A DNA stretch of 64,000 nucleotides from Ceratopteris richardii (Eukaryota; Streptophyta; Polypodiopsida; Polypodiales; Pteridaceae): contig CM035427.1 of NCBI GenBank assembly GCA_020310875.1, positions 87,640,230 to 87,704,229 of the forward strand, given 5' to 3'. Position numbers and translations under genes: made by a program. Of the stretch, positions 33,124 to 45,255 are shown in pieces. The notes under the pieces are model-generated. The model searched no databases. It was not told the DNA's origin and saw only the letters and a list, made by a program, of their open reading frames with translations. Numbering within the stretch: position 1 is the stretch's first letter; each line of letters starts with the position of its first letter.

Positions 33124-33370
33124 TGTTAGATTTATTTAGACCTCCATGGTCTACCATTGGTCTACCTGCATTTGGTCGAGGACCATAGCAAGGTGGAGGA
33201 CCAGAGCTCGAGGAAGCCAAGGCTCTAGCACAGATCTTCGAGGTTATTCCATCTCCTCAAAGTGGCCATATGAGGAGTGTTTAGACCTTAGAGAAGATTC
33301 TAGAGGTGCCAAGGGCAAGGGCTATTTAAGGTTGGGAGGAGAGTGGCAGGTAGCTAATTGGGATCTTTCA
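33124..33370 (+). repeat. Gypsy F 5' LTR (about 247 bp)
   Basis: TGTTAGATTTATT...GGATCTTTCA, directly before an iMet primer site. CTATTTAAGG near 33327 could be the TATA box. No matching 3' LTR in the window. The left edge coincides with the break in copia E. Confidence 0.6.
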
Positions 33371-33372
33371 TT

Positions 33373-33384
33373 TGGTATCAGAGC
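33373..33384 (+). other. Gypsy F primer binding site, tRNA-iMet
   Basis: TGGTATCAGAGC, a full 12-nt match to the usual plant initiator-Met site, two bases after the LTR. Confidence 0.85.
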
Positions 33385-34254
33385 TTGAGTGAGAGAGGGG
33401 AAAGTTTTTGAGAGAAGGCCACTTCATCATCTTGCTGAGGAAAATTCATGGGAAAGAAAAGAGGAGCTCGCACATATGTTTGAGAGATTGTGTGGAGCAT
33501 TTTCGTTGCCTTGAGGGAGAAGAGCCGCCTCGATTTACGTGTAACAGAGAAGCAAAAGAACTATCCATCGGCTATAGAGGTAAGATATGTTCAATTCAGT
33601 TTTATTCATTGGCTTTCAAAAGCCTTGCATGGAGAGATGTCTAGGAACATCCAAATTGAGAACTTCAAAATCCTATAGATTCTTTGCTTCAAGAGCTTTC
33701 CAATAATAGGACATTTGATAGGTTTTCAGAAGATATGACCATTCTTACACAGCTTGGAAGTTGACTGAATAGTATCATGAGGGACTCTTTAGGCATGAAT
33801 GAATTCTTATTTCTTTCATAGATGTTTTTGGATATGGTTTCTTGTCATAGGAGATAATTTCACTCATATTTATCTTCATTTAGGATCATAAGAAGCATGT
33901 CAAATCTTAAAATTTTTATAGAAAATGAAGTAGAGGAAAGGAAGATGCTGTTGTTCATAGCTACTCTATTAGGATACATTCGATGTTGAAATTCTTCATT
34001 GATTGATTTTGTTGAATGAGTTTATGGATTGAATAAAGAGTGAATATTCAATTGTACATGGAAGTTCATTAATGCATTTATTATTATTCTTTTCATGAAA
34101 ATTTAGTTGTATGAATTTGAAGATACAATTAGTATTACAACTAGTTGTTTACAAGAGAACGAGTGGATGTATGCATTGAAAAAAGAAAAATATGAGTTTA
34201 GAAATCATTGGACATCAATTTGCATGCACTCACCAAATAATTTGTCCTAATAAT

Positions 34255-34299
<45 letters not shown>

Positions 34300-36071
34300 C
34301 ATTCTATTGATTTAAGCATTTAGAATTTTCTATGTGTGTTTTGTTAGAACGAGAATCAATGCATAATTTGCTTGTTGTAAATAAATAAATTCATGATGGA
34401 CAATTTGTTGCACATTTTATTACTCATGAAACCATATTTATGCATATCACTTCACGATATGGTTTTAGTATAGGTGAGTTAGCTCAAATGCATAGCAAAA
34501 AGCATGAAACTATCTTTAATTTGTTGTTTGTGCAACTTGAAATGGCACTGTTGCATGTTGTGATAATCATAAAGTCATGTAGGAAGCTCCAATTGCCATG
34601 AAAATTTTCACGAGGGTACTTGATAGATTTCATAATGTACTCACCAAGTTTTATGTTTTTTGAAGTTATTTTAGTAGGTCAAAGAATTCCAATACTTCAA
34701 AGCTATTGTTTCTTGGAACACCTTCTGAAATGTTGATAGGGGTGTCTTATAAGAGTCATATATCTTTATGGAAATATCCATTTGGAGTGTTATTTATTGG
34801 GCTGCAAAGCGTAACTTTTTTAGTTTGTGTCATCCAAATTTCATTACATTTGGAGTTATGAGTTAAGAGAAAAGTGAAATTTGCTCTGGTCATTGTGCAG
34901 GAAAATCTCTCTGGCAATTTGTTGCAGGTGTGCAGAAACATTGGTGTTTCTCCCAAATCACTTGTTCAAATGATATGAAATTTTGATATGTGCTGGAATG
35001 TAGTGTTATAATGGACATATATAAATTTCATATGATTTGGATAAGATTTCAAAGGTCTAATGGTAATTGTAGCTCTCTAGTCCCCCTAGCAAGGACTCAC
35101 CAGAGAAGTGCATAGAGGTCTGGTGATTATGCCATTTGGCTTTTGTGGAATGTCCAATTAGGGTAAAATCTTTTGGGCATGTTTGTGAGATATACTAGCT
35201 TAGTTCTCACCAAATGTGAAGTCATTTGGGATTCATTTGGGGAGTCTAGGATTATAATATTTCCTCTAGTCTAATTTCTGAGTAGTGCAAAATGTGGAGG
35301 TGTTACAGACACTATTTGGCTTGTTTCTCTCATTTTGAGAGTGCTATTTAAATCAAACTTAGTTTACATATAGATGCTTAGATAAAATTTCCAGTAACCC
35401 AAATTTCACTAAATTTGGATTTCATTTAATAGGTTTACTCAGTGGATCTTGGGAGCTATGTCTCACTCCTAGGACCTCATGTACATAGGTATAGGTTTGG
35501 AGAGTTTTGGTCATAAATTCATGATCATAGATCCAATTCATTTTATTTCACTCGGAGGTGAATGCTAACTTCCAGGGCTATGTGTATACCAAAAAGCATT
35601 ATTTTGGGATATATTTAAGTACTTCTAATGTTCTGGCCTTTTTGCAGGTACTGCACTTTTTGACATAAGAAGTTAGAGGAAGTTATCAAAGACTTTAAAT
35701 TGTAACTTTTAGAGAGAAATCACTTGAATTCAACATGTAATAGATTGATAATTTGTATAGGATCATTTATTAGCATTTTTGGAAATTTATTAGTTTGTAT
35801 AGCTTATACTTGGCGCTTCTTGCCAGATGTATTTTAGGAATTTGCCATTGCTTGTATTGTCATCATGTAGACTTTTATAGGACTTGGGTTCTGTTGTGTG
35901 ATCAATGTATGGGATTGAGAGAGGATCTAGAATACATCTTGTAATTCATGTTTTACACAAGAAACCTATCGATTAGGAATATCATTAGTTTGGTTTTACC
36001 TTTTGCATTCACATGATTTATTATTGTTCTATGTTTTTTTTAGATTGAATCCCAATGAGATTGTAACTCCC
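33385..36071 (+). other. Gypsy F leader
   Basis: About 2.7 kb without convincing ORFs, AT-rich, containing an (AT)n microsatellite of about 40 bp at 34257-34297. The segment may include insertions too decayed to recognise. Confidence 0.5.
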
Positions 36072-37070
36072 ATGGAAGAGGTCGAGCTTGAGCGACCTTA
36101 TACTACAGAGATTACGAATCTCAATGCTAAAGTTAAAGGCATGGAGGATACCCTTCAGAAGATCCTCCAAGCAATTAACAAACCAGAGGTGCCACCCATC
36201 GACACACCTATGCAGGTGGAAGTTCCATCTGTTGAACCATCTAGTTCACAAATACCATTGGCAGATGTGGGGGCTTCTTCTGGTAGAGATGTCAGATGGA
36301 AAATGAAAGATTTAAGTCCACCGAAGTACCATGGACAAGTTAGTGCCAGGACGGCAGATGTGGTGGAGCAATGGATAAGTGGGAACAATGTTTTTGGCTT
36401 TGTAATATTGAGGATGAAAAACAAAAAATACAGCATGCCACTTATAGTTTGATGGATGTTGCTCATCGGTGGTGGAGGAAAATAGAGCAAGATAAGATAG
36501 AACCATCCACTTGGGTAGAATTTAAAGTTATATTTTACAATAATTTTGTTCCTCCAGATGAGTGTACGAGGGCTTTAGATGCATGGTTTTTTCTACAACA
36601 GAGATAGCTTTCAGTGCAAGAGCATGCCGACAAATATAGGGAAATCTTGTTGAAGATTCTAGATCATGTGCCTGATTTTCTTCAGGTACATAAATTTGTT
36701 CTTGGGCTTAGGTAGACGTTGCGTCCACTTGTGCACAAGGAGCACTGCCACACCCTAAATGAGGCAGTAGAACTTGCTTTGGTGTTGGAGGATGGGTGAT
36801 GCTCTCGATGCAACCTTCTGAACAAAAGAATACTCGAACAAGATTCAAGAAGCCCATAGCTTCAATTCCAACATCTAACAGACATATGAATGTCATTCAG
36901 ACTTTGAGCCATGGGAAGAGAAAAGTAAGTGCATCCATGGCAGATAGAGCTTTTCAAAGATCCAGTTTGACACAACAACAGAAAGAAAAGGCTCGTCATG
37001 AGGGTCTTCATTATGAATGCCTAGGTTGGCATGCTTAGAGGATGTGTCCTAAGAAAAAGAAGAAGATATA
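36072..37070 (+). pseudogene. Gypsy F: gag
   Basis: Starts at ATG 36072 (MEEVELERPYTTEITNL) with a short coiled-coil-like region, then frame-shifts near 36375 into a Retrotrans_gag domain (HATYSLMDVAHRWWRK, WVEFKVIFYNNF, DKYREILLKILDHVPDF). Stops at about 36605, 36714 and 36798 break it. The knuckle near 37010 is degenerate (HYECLGWHA then stop, CPKKKKK), so nucleic-acid binding would be lost. Confidence 0.75.
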
Positions 37071-37216
37071 TGCAACGATGTTGGTGGAGAGGCAGTAGTC
37101 GTCACCATCCACTCCATCATCTCCTTCAGAATTTGGTCTTCTAGCTATAGACACTGAGATGGATCCTCCATCTAAAGATAAACAACCCATCTTAAATATA
37201 ACAGTCACCACCAAAT

Positions 37217-37495
37217 GTGGTGTTATCTCCAGTAGCTCATAAAGGGTATCAGTTTCCAGACACCGAGTTGGTTGTCATGAGTGGGGAATTTCATGGACAT
37301 CTCGTTAAATTTCTATTTGATACAAGATCCAAACATAATGTTATTAACTCTTCCTTAGTCAAGAAACTAAAGTTGAAGACTACTTCATCTGCATACACCT
37401 ACAGAGTAGAGTTGGCAGATGGGAAGGATCTGAGACCTGGGATTGACGAGTTTTCGGATTACCTGTCTAGATACAGACTTATAGAGATGAGCTAG
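37217..37495 (+). pseudogene. Gypsy F: retropepsin
   Basis: The frame from GEFHGHLVKFLFDTRSKHNVINSSLVKKL resembles a retropepsin, with DTR in place of the catalytic DTG/DSG, then VELADGKDL. The Gly to Arg change would destroy the active-site turn. The frame ends at TAG 37493. Confidence 0.65.
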
Positions 37496-37674
37496 ATTTT
37501 GAGATCACCAGGTTGGCTAGATTTGATCTCGTCCTCAGTAAATAGTGGCATGCAAGTAAGAAGCCAACTATTGAATTTCAGACTCACATATATCAATTCA
37601 ATCATAATGGTCGCTGCATCATCATCCGTGGAGAGCCTAACGTGAAGGTGTATAGATGAGCATCTACCGCTGCG

Positions 37675-39292
37675 ATGGTAAAAGCAGAGTGTAAGTATTT
37701 GCATTTCTTATATTTTGAGCATAAGGAGTTATTAAGTTTGCAGATTCAAACTAGTCTGAAGGCTCAACTAGCTTCTAGAATGAAAACTCAATTCCAACAC
37801 TTGTTTCTTTCAGAGTTACCTTCAGGTCTTCCACCTCGCAGAAAAGTGGAGCACATGATTGAGCTACTACCAGGAGCTCATCCACCGGCTAGACAACCGT
37901 ATCAAATGAGTCTACAAGAGGAGGCAGAAGTACGTCATATCGTTGAGGAGTATCTTGACAAAGGACTCATCAGATCCAGTTATTCACCTTTTGCAGCCCC
38001 AGTGCTTTTGGTTCACAAAAAGGATGGATCTTTCAGGATGTGTATAGACTTAGAGCATTAAATAAAGTTACAATATAAAACAGATATCCGATGCCTCACA
38101 TTGATGATATTCTGGATGCACTAGGAGGTGCTATTGTATATAGTAAAATAGACTTAAAAAGTGGTTATCATCAAATAATATTCAAGGACGATGATGTACA
38201 TAAAACAACTTTTTGTACTATATTTGGTCATTATGAGTATCTTTTAATGCCTTTTGGTTTAACTAATGCTCCAACTACTTTTATGATGCTCATGAATCAT
38301 ATTTTTTTTCCTTTTATTGGTCAGTTTGTGGTTGATTTTGTAGATGATCTGTTGGTTTATAGTAAAAGTTTGGAAGAACATGAATGTCATTTGCGTACAG
38401 TTTTTCAAATATTGGATGACAACACTTTGTACATCAACACAGAAAAGACACAGCTATGTTTATCTGAGGTTGAGTACCTAGGACATATAATTTTTGTAGA
38501 TGGAATTAGAATGGATCCACGGAAAGTTTCTATGATCCTTGGTCGGCCGATTCCTCAAAATGACCGTCAGTTGCGATCATTCTTACGATTATCGGGATTC
38601 TATAGGAAATTCATTGCCAGCTATTCGCACATACCTGTGCCGTTGACGGATCTGTTACAGAATAATCAAAAGTTTGTATGGACTAGCGCACAACAAAAAG
38701 CTTTTGACACATTGAAACAAGCAGTTTCAAGTGCCCCAATTTTATTGGTAGTAGATCCCCAAAATCCTTTTGAAATAGAAACAGATGCTAGTGGCATCGC
38801 AGTTGGTGCAGTTTTGATTCAAGATGGTAGACCAGTAGCTTTTGAAATTAAGAAACTTTCTCCAGCTCAGAGAAACTGGCTTGTCCATGAACAAGAATTA
38901 TATGCAATAGTTCATGCTTTGAAGATTTGGAGACACTATCTATATGGTGCAACTTTTAAAATATACACAAATCATCACACATTGAAGTATTTTTGTTCCC
39001 AGCCTGATCTTCAGGGGAGACAGGCTAGATGGGTCGAGTTGATGCAAGAATTTCATATGGAAATTCTATGTAGAAAAGGAAAAATGAATACCATTGCAGA
39101 TGCATTATCTCGTATTTTGCATCAGATTAGCTTCACAATTATTGATAGTGATTTGATCCAAGAGATCAAAGATTTAGAGATTGAAGATGATTATTGTCAA
39201 TCTATAATCAATAAGTTGTCACAAAATGATAAAGATCAAGCATTCTCTAATTTTCAAGTGGAGCAAGGTTTGCTCAAAAGAAAGGGAAAGAT
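37675..39292 (+). pseudogene. Gypsy F: RT and RNase H
   Basis: RT starts with LPPRRKVEHMIELLPGAHPPARQPY, KGLIRSSYSPFAAPVLLVHKKDGSFRMCID, then TAA at 38059 and a frame change; RT resumes at 38091 (MPHIDDILDAL). Motifs are SKIDLKSGYHQI, MPFGLTNAPTTF and FVDDLLVYS (the catalytic Asp pair is kept). RNase H: ETDASGIAVGAVL, EQELYAIVHAL, YTNHHTLKYF (Asp to Asn in the usual TDHxSL), and ADALSR. The integrase-side zinc region starts near 39170 and is cut by copia G at 39293. Confidence 0.85.
39288..39292. repeat. Target site duplication of copia G, left copy
   Basis: AAGAT before the left LTR; the same five bases at 44873-44877 after the right LTR. Confidence 0.95.
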
Positions 39293-40266
39293 TGTTGGTG
39301 CAAGGCAATCAACAATTGAAGTTTTGATGAAGAATTGAAGTCAAGGACTAAAGAAAAGATCAAATTATGAAGCATGAAGGAACTGCATATCCAGAAGATG
39401 AAGATGTGTACACATATGTACATTAATTTAGAGACAGCTCATATATATCTTTTGTATGGTCATAAGCTTGTACATATATGACTATATATATATAAGTAAA
39501 AAGTCGGGGCTAATATGAGAGAGTATGTGAATAGAGAAATTAGAAGTTGTACGAGTCATTAGACACTTGAGAAATGAGTAGGATCTCTCTCATCACTTAG
39601 ATGTATAAATTTTCCAAGAATGAAGAAATGTTGCACCCGATCTTTTTGTGTATTCTCCTTTTATGTTGAATCTTTTGTGAAATGCTTTTGTACAAGTCTA
39701 AGTCTACGTTAGACTACAGTTGATTGACCTCTATACAAATTTTCAGCTTCTAATTTTGATCAGGCTGAGAGAATTATGAATAGGAACACTCATTGCACAG
39801 TGTAAAGTTTTGCACAAATTAGGAGACAAAATCTAAGTTGGAAGGTAAGCCATCTATGGCTAAAAGCATTTGCATAAATGGGTTCTAGATTGAGAGAACC
39901 AAGTGTTAGAAGTTACAGGTGTCTAAATCGACTTCTCATAAGAATAGTTTTAGACATAGGTAACTTGTTGAGATCATTTCTCAAGCTCTACTAAGTCTTT
40001 TGAAATGATTTAGCTTGGAGAAGGTGTGCAAACTATAGGTGACACCTTGTGCAAAGGTTTATAAAAAATTTTACACATTTGATAAGTCAATGAGAGAGTT
40101 ATGTGCACCACACTTTTTGTGTAGTCATCCTCTTCATAGTTTGTTCAAAATTTTGATAATTGATCATTGATCCTCTAAATTGGTGAAGGTTTTGAGTTAC
40201 TCTTGATATAGAGGTGCTCTAACTTCAAGAGTAGCTTGTTCTTTTGGAGATTAACACTCTCCATCA
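39293..40266 (+). repeat. Copia G left LTR
   Basis: TGTTGGTGCAAGG...CTCTCCATCA, 974 bp. TATA box in TATATATATATAAG near 39484-39495. About 75 bp shorter than the right LTR around 39785 because of an indel. Confidence 0.95.
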
Positions 40267-40267
40267 G

Positions 40268-40279
40268 TGGTATCAGAGC
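40268..40279 (+). other. Copia G primer binding site, tRNA-iMet
   Basis: TGGTATCAGAGC, one base after the LTR; complete match to the usual site. Confidence 0.9.
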
Positions 40280-40488
40280 AGGAAGCATCAAAACTAAAGA
40301 AAGGAGGATCCCGACTACTACAGCTGTAAAGAATTCAACACTTGAAGGATCAAAAGGTGAAAGCTTGAAAGCAAAGCTTGAGAAGGAGACCAGAAGTTAT
40401 CAAGAAGGTCAAAAGGAACTTCAGATGAAGTAAAGGTAACCTTATTCCTCATAAAGATTGAAGAATTCAATACACAGGTGAAGAAAGG

Positions 40489-41442
40489 ATGGGAGATTCT
40501 CTTCAGATAGAGAAGTTGGATAGAGAGAACTATCCAGCATGGTCAATGAGGATGGAAGCTCATCTTATGAGCAAAGATTTGATAGGTTATATTACAGGTG
40601 AAGAAGAAAAACCTCAGTTCAGAGATCCTAGTGTTCCAACTAGGGATGAATTATCAGAGTTGAAGACTTGGATGAAGAGAGATGCTCAAGCTAGGAGCAT
40701 TATCTATATGGGAGTTAATGACTACTTGCTACCTCACATTAGAGGTCTTGAAAGTGCAAGTGATATATGGAATGCTTTGGAGGAGCATTTCCAAAACACC
40801 ACAAAGTCAAGGAAGGCATCCTTGTGGGTAGAATTTACCACATTCAAGAAGAAGGCTTCTCAATCCATCTCAGATTATGTAACAAGAATGAAGGACATTG
40901 CAGATGCATTAGGAGTAGTCGATGAAGACATTGAGGAGGATAAATTGGTAAGGCAAATCCTTACAGGTTTGAGAGGTGATGACAAATGGAAGCCATTCAT
41001 TTTGTCTACTAAATTATCACTAGATCATTTCACTCATGATTTAAATCAGTTGTTAGGACATATGCTAACCTTTGCGCAGGATGTCAAAGGTGAAAGTGAT
41101 AAGAGTGCAGGTCAAACAATGTATTCAAAGGATAAGAAGAAGAATAGCAAAGGGAAGCAACAAGCAAATGAAGATGAAGGTACAACTAGCCAAGCCAACT
41201 TCCTAAGAGGAAGAGGAGGTGGCAAAGGTAGAGGAAGAGGCAGGACTAATAAAGATGGAGTCAAAGCTTGTTGGATTTGTGGTAAGACAAATCACTTAGC
41301 TAATGATTGTTGGCATAATACTCAGAGTAATGGTGGATATAATCAGAACTTTAATTCAAGAGGAAGAGGTGGCAGAAATCAAAGAGGTAATTTCAGAGGT
41401 AGAGGTAGTAGAGGTTACTTTGGAAGGAATGCAGGTAGATGA
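40489..41442 (+). pseudogene. Copia G: gag
   Basis: 317-codon frame from ATG 40489 (MGDSLQIEKLDRENYPAWSMRM). Typical copia Gag blocks: AQARSIIYMGVNDYLLPHIRG, SRKASLWVEFTTFKK, LVRQILTGLRGDDKWKPFIL and a Gly/Arg-rich tail around a CCHC knuckle CWICGKTNHLANDC (C-X2-C-X4-H-X4-C, near 41270). The frame ends at TGA 41440-41442; the same frame continues into the protease, so this is one polyprotein split by a single stop (CGA to TGA is a simple explanation). Confidence 0.9.
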
Positions 41443-41880
41443 TTCCAAAGCCAACAATACAACAATACCTACTACAATTATGCTTCAGATCAGAAGGAGG
41501 ATTCAACATTGATAATGAATGCAACTTGTGAAAGGCAAAGTGAAGACCAAAGAGCCTTCTACATTGACTCAGGGTGTAGCAATCATCTGAGTGGCAACAT
41601 AGCTTTGATGACTGATTTGGAGAATAAGGTAACTAATCATGTAGTACAGACAAGTGATAATACAAAGCATAATGTGAAGTCAATTGGATCAGTGAAGGCC
41701 AAGGATGGAAGTACTCTTCTGAGTAAGGTTTTGTATGTTCCTACAATTCCTAAGAATCTGATAAGTGTAGGACAAATTGTTGAAAAAGGTTATGAAGTTA
41801 GGTTCACTAATGAAGGAGTGTTTGTGGAAGACCCTAGCAATGGTATAAACAAATTGTTTCACGGAAGAAAGAAGGAAGAC
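41443..41880 (+). pseudogene. Copia G: protease
   Basis: Continues the gag frame: YYNYASDQK, then the aspartic protease motif FYIDSGCSNHLSGN (near 41555), VVQTSDNTKHNVKSIG and VLYVPTIPKNLISVGQIVEKG. A frame change near 41870 (GRKKEDSSH then stop) separates it from integrase. Confidence 0.85.
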
Positions 41881-42645
41881 TCTTCACATTGAAGATTCAA
41901 GGTAATGTTGGTCATGCCTTGTTCACTTATGGAGAACATAAGATCTCTGAGTTAGATCTTTGGCACAAAAGGCTTGGACATTTCAATGAAAGAGGTATTA
42001 AAGATATGGTTAACAATGGTTCAGTGCTTGGATTGCCTAATGTTGCAGGTCAACATATGACATACAGATGTGAGGCATGTCAATTAGGTAAGGCTCATAA
42101 GCAATCTTATTCCAAGCATGGTTTTATGTATTCAGAGAAGCTTGAATTGGTACACACAGATGTGTGGGGACCATCAAAGGATTTCAGTATCAATGGTTCA
42201 AGGTATTATGTGATTTATGTTGATGATGCTACAAGGTGGATCACTATCTATGTGATCAAAGATAAGTCAGAGGTATTAAATACATTTAAGCATTATCATG
42301 TGTATGCAAAAAGAATTACAGGTCAAAAGTTGAAGAGACTAAGGTCAGATGGAGTTCAATGATTACTTGTGGAATGCAGGTATAAAGAGAGAGGTTACTT
42401 GCAGGTACTCTCCTCAACAAAATGGTGTAGCAGAGAGGAGGAATAGAACTCTTGTTGATTTTGCAAGATCCATGATAAAGGAGAAAAATTGCTTGAATTA
42501 TTTGTGGGCTGAGGCTGTAAATACAGCTACATATTTGGTCAATAGATTAGCATCTAAAGCTTTGCAGGGTACATATGAGGCATGGTGGGGTAAGAGACCT
42601 ACTCTAGATCATTGCAAAGTATTTGGATGCTTGGCATTTTTTTAA
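41862..42645 (+). pseudogene. Copia G: integrase (deleted core)
   Basis: Zinc-binding module LDLWHKRLGHFN, CEACQLGKAH, then catalytic core: Asp in HTDVWGP, Asp in RLRSDG, and Glu in NGVAERRN. Compared with copia H, about 22 bp are missing after RLRSDG (the GGEYFSQE part), which shifts the frame at 42355. The region ends KVFGCLAFF and is fused to the middle of RT at about 42640. Confidence 0.85.
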
Positions 42646-43841
42646 ATGGTTACATTTCAGATGATGATTTCATGGAGCAACCACAAGGATTCAGAAATGA
42701 AAGGTATCCAGCTCATGTATGTAAGCTCAAGAGAGCTTTGTATGGTTTGAAGCAGGTCCCAAGGGCATGGAATTATAGACTTGTGAAGTTCTTGAAGGAA
42801 GTTGGTTTCCAAGTATCTAAAGCAGATAGTAGCTTGCTTGTTAAAGCAAGTGATGATGGGTTCATTTACATGTGTATATATGCTGATGATATAATTCTTA
42901 CAGGTACAAATGAGAAAGGCATTCAAAGCCTAAAGAAGCAAATGGAGAAAGAGTTCAAGATTAGTGACTTGGGAGACTTGTCATATTTCTTGGGCATGGA
43001 GATCTCATATACTCAACATGGAGTGTATGTAACTCAAGAAAGGTATTTGAAAAACTTTTTGATCAAGTTTAAAATGGATGATTGCAGGGTAGCACCTACT
43101 CCAATGGAGGTGAATCATAAATTGAGCAGATATGGAGGAGAAGAGTTCAAGGATATGAAGCTATATCAAAGTTTGGTTGGTAGTCTGATCTATGCTACAT
43201 TAACTAGGCCTGATTTGTCATATGCAGTTCGAGTATTGTCTCGATTCATGCATTGTCCTAGGAAAGAACATTGGATTGCAGGACAAAGAGTGTTGAGGTA
43301 CATTAAGGGTACACTCAAAGAAGGTTTGTATTATGGTTTTTCATCAGATACAAACATCAAGATTTATAGTGATACAGATTGGGCAGGTAAGCTTGATGAT
43401 AGGAGATCAACATATGGATACTTGTGTTATGTGGGAGATAAGTTAATCTCTTGGTGTTCAAAGAAGCAACACACAGTTGCTTTGTCATCTACAGAAGCAG
43501 AGTACAAAGGTATGGTGGAAGCTGCAAAGGAAGTGATATGGCTAAAGACTCTCATGAAGAGTTTTGACATCATTCAGAGTACACCCACTATTCATGGAGA
43601 TAACAGGAGTTCATTGTATTTGGCTGCTAACCCTGTTTTTCATGCCAGGACTAAACATATTGAGATTCAATATCATTTTTTAAGAGAGAAGGTGATGGAT
43701 AAAGAGATTGAAGTCATACATACTTCAACAAAAGATTAGATAGCTGATATGCTAACCAAAAGCTTGGATGGACCAAAGCTACAGAGATTCAAAGACATGG
43801 CAGGTATAAAGAAGATAGAGAAAACCTCAATTGATGATTGA
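42640..43841 (+). pseudogene. Copia G: RT (N-terminally deleted) and RNase H
   Basis: Begins within RT at FLNGYISDDDFMEQPQGF; the integrase C-terminus and first third of RT (present in copia H) are missing. Motifs kept: ALYGLKQVPRAW, YADDIILTG (Tyr-Ala-Asp-Asp), LSYFLGMEI, then RNase H with SDTDWAG, STEAEYKG, DNRSSLYLA and KHIEIQYHF. TAG at 43737-43739 replaces the Gln/Glu before IADML; the frame then runs to TGA 43839. Confidence 0.85.
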
Positions 43842-43849
43842 GGGGGAGC
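43837..43849 (+). other. Copia G polypurine tract
   Basis: Purine-rich TTGAGGGGGAGC text immediately before the right LTR. Confidence 0.85.
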
Positions 43850-44872
43850 TGTTGGTGAAAGGCAATCAACAATTGAAGTTTTGATGAATAACTGAAGTCA
43901 AGGACTGAAGAAAAGATCAGATTATGAAGCATGAAGGAAGTGCATATCCAAAAGATGAAGATGTGTACACATATGTATATTAATTTAGAGACAGCTCATA
44001 TATATCTTTTGTATGGTCATAAGCTTGTACATATATGGCTATATATATAAGTAAAAAGTCAGGGCAAATATGAGAGAGTATGTGAATAGAGAAATTAGAA
44101 GTTTTATGAGTCATTGGACACTTGAGAAATGAGTAGGATCTCACTCATCACTTAGATGTAGAAATTTTCTAGGAATGAAGAAATGTTGCGCCCGATCTTT
44201 CTAAGTATTCTCCTTCTGTGTTGAATCTTTTGTGAAATGCTTTTGTACAAGTCTAATTCTATAGTTGATTGGCCTCTGTACAAATTTTGAGCTTCTTATT
44301 GTGATCAGGCTGAGAGAATTATGAATAGAAACATTCATATGTGAGAAAATGCCAAGTGTCTTCTGAAACAGGTGCAATCCCGATGGTCAAAGAAATTGTC
44401 AGTTCTCAGTGGACAGTATAAAGTTTTGTACAAATGAGGAGTAAAAATCTAAGTTGGAAGGTAAGCCATCTATGGCTAAAAGCATTTGCATAAATGGGTT
44501 CTAGATTGAGAGAACCTAGAAGTTACAGGTGTCTGAATCGACTTCTCAGAAGAACAATTTTAGACATAGGTAACTTGTTGAGATCATTTCTCAAGATCTA
44601 CTGAGTCTTTTGAAATGATTTAACTTGGAGAAGGTGCAGAAACTATAGGCGACACCATGTGCAAAGATTTATAAAAAACTTTACACATTTGATAAGTCAA
44701 TGAGATATGTGCAACAGACTTTCTATGTAGTCATCCTCTTCACAGTTTGTTCAAAATTTTGATAATTGATCATTGATCCTCTAAATTGGTGAAGGTTTTG
44801 AGTTACTCTTGATATAGAGGTGCTCTAACTTTAAGAGTAGCTTGTTCTTTTGGAGATTAACACTCTCCATCA
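43850..44872 (+). repeat. Copia G right LTR
   Basis: TGTTGGTGAAAGG...CTCTCCATCA, 1023 bp, with TATA box near 44039-44050, followed by AAGAT. Carries about 75 bp near 44337-44410 that the left LTR lacks. Confidence 0.95.
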
Positions 44873-45255
44873 AAGATTTGTGTGCCTAATTCCCAAGAAG
44901 GGAAGTTTAGAAAAGAAGTTATTTTTGAGAACCATGATGTACCTTGTGTAGGACATCTTGGTATACAGAAAACTTTGCAGTTGATCAGACGTACCTTTTG
45001 GTGGCCAAAGATGGTCAAGATGTAAACAATTATGTAAGTCAGTGTTTTAAATGTCAGGTGAACAAAGCAGAGAGGATTAGTCCTCCAGGTCTGCTACAAC
45101 CATTGGAGATACCAAAATATTGTTGGGATAGTATTTCCATGGACTTCATAATGGGTTTACCTATGACACCACGACAAAACAATGCTATTCTTGTAGTGGT
45201 TGATCGTTTGAGCAAAATGGCACACTTTATTGTTGAAGATTCACTCACCAATTAG
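44873..45255 (+). pseudogene. Gypsy F: integrase zinc domain and start of core
   Basis: Continues F after the G insertion: GHLGIQKTLQLIRRTFWWPKM, then CFKCQVNKAE (HHCC zinc module), PPGLLQPLEIP, and the core start WDSISMDFIMGLP with the first catalytic Asp, ending VVVDRLSKMAHFI. The rest of the core and the 3' LTR are missing at the junction with copia H. Confidence 0.85.

Larger units (their letters stand above)
39293..44872 (+). mobile_element. Copia element G, full-length but internally deleted
   Basis: 5.58-kb copia element with two LTRs (974 and 1023 bp), iMet primer site, gag, protease, integrase, RT/RNase H, polypurine tract and AAGAT target duplication. It lies inside gypsy F, whose frame is restored when G and one AAGAT are removed. 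Pol carries a large deletion between integrase and RT, a small deletion in the integrase core, one stop after gag and one near the RNase H end, so it cannot make a full Pol. Confidence 0.95.
33124..45255 (+). mobile_element. Gypsy element F, 3'-truncated, interrupted by copia G
   Basis: Ty3/gypsy element: LTR, primer site, 2.7-kb leader, gag, protease, RT, RNase H and integrase N-terminal part. Copia G (39293-44872) is inserted at the RNase H/integrase junction, and F resumes in frame at 44873. F stops in the integrase core at about 45255, where copia H sequence begins; no 3' LTR is found. Confidence 0.85.

Noticed and set aside
34257-34297. (AT)n run as an origin or cruciform signal
   Set aside because: A plain dinucleotide microsatellite in the leader of gypsy F, without further context.
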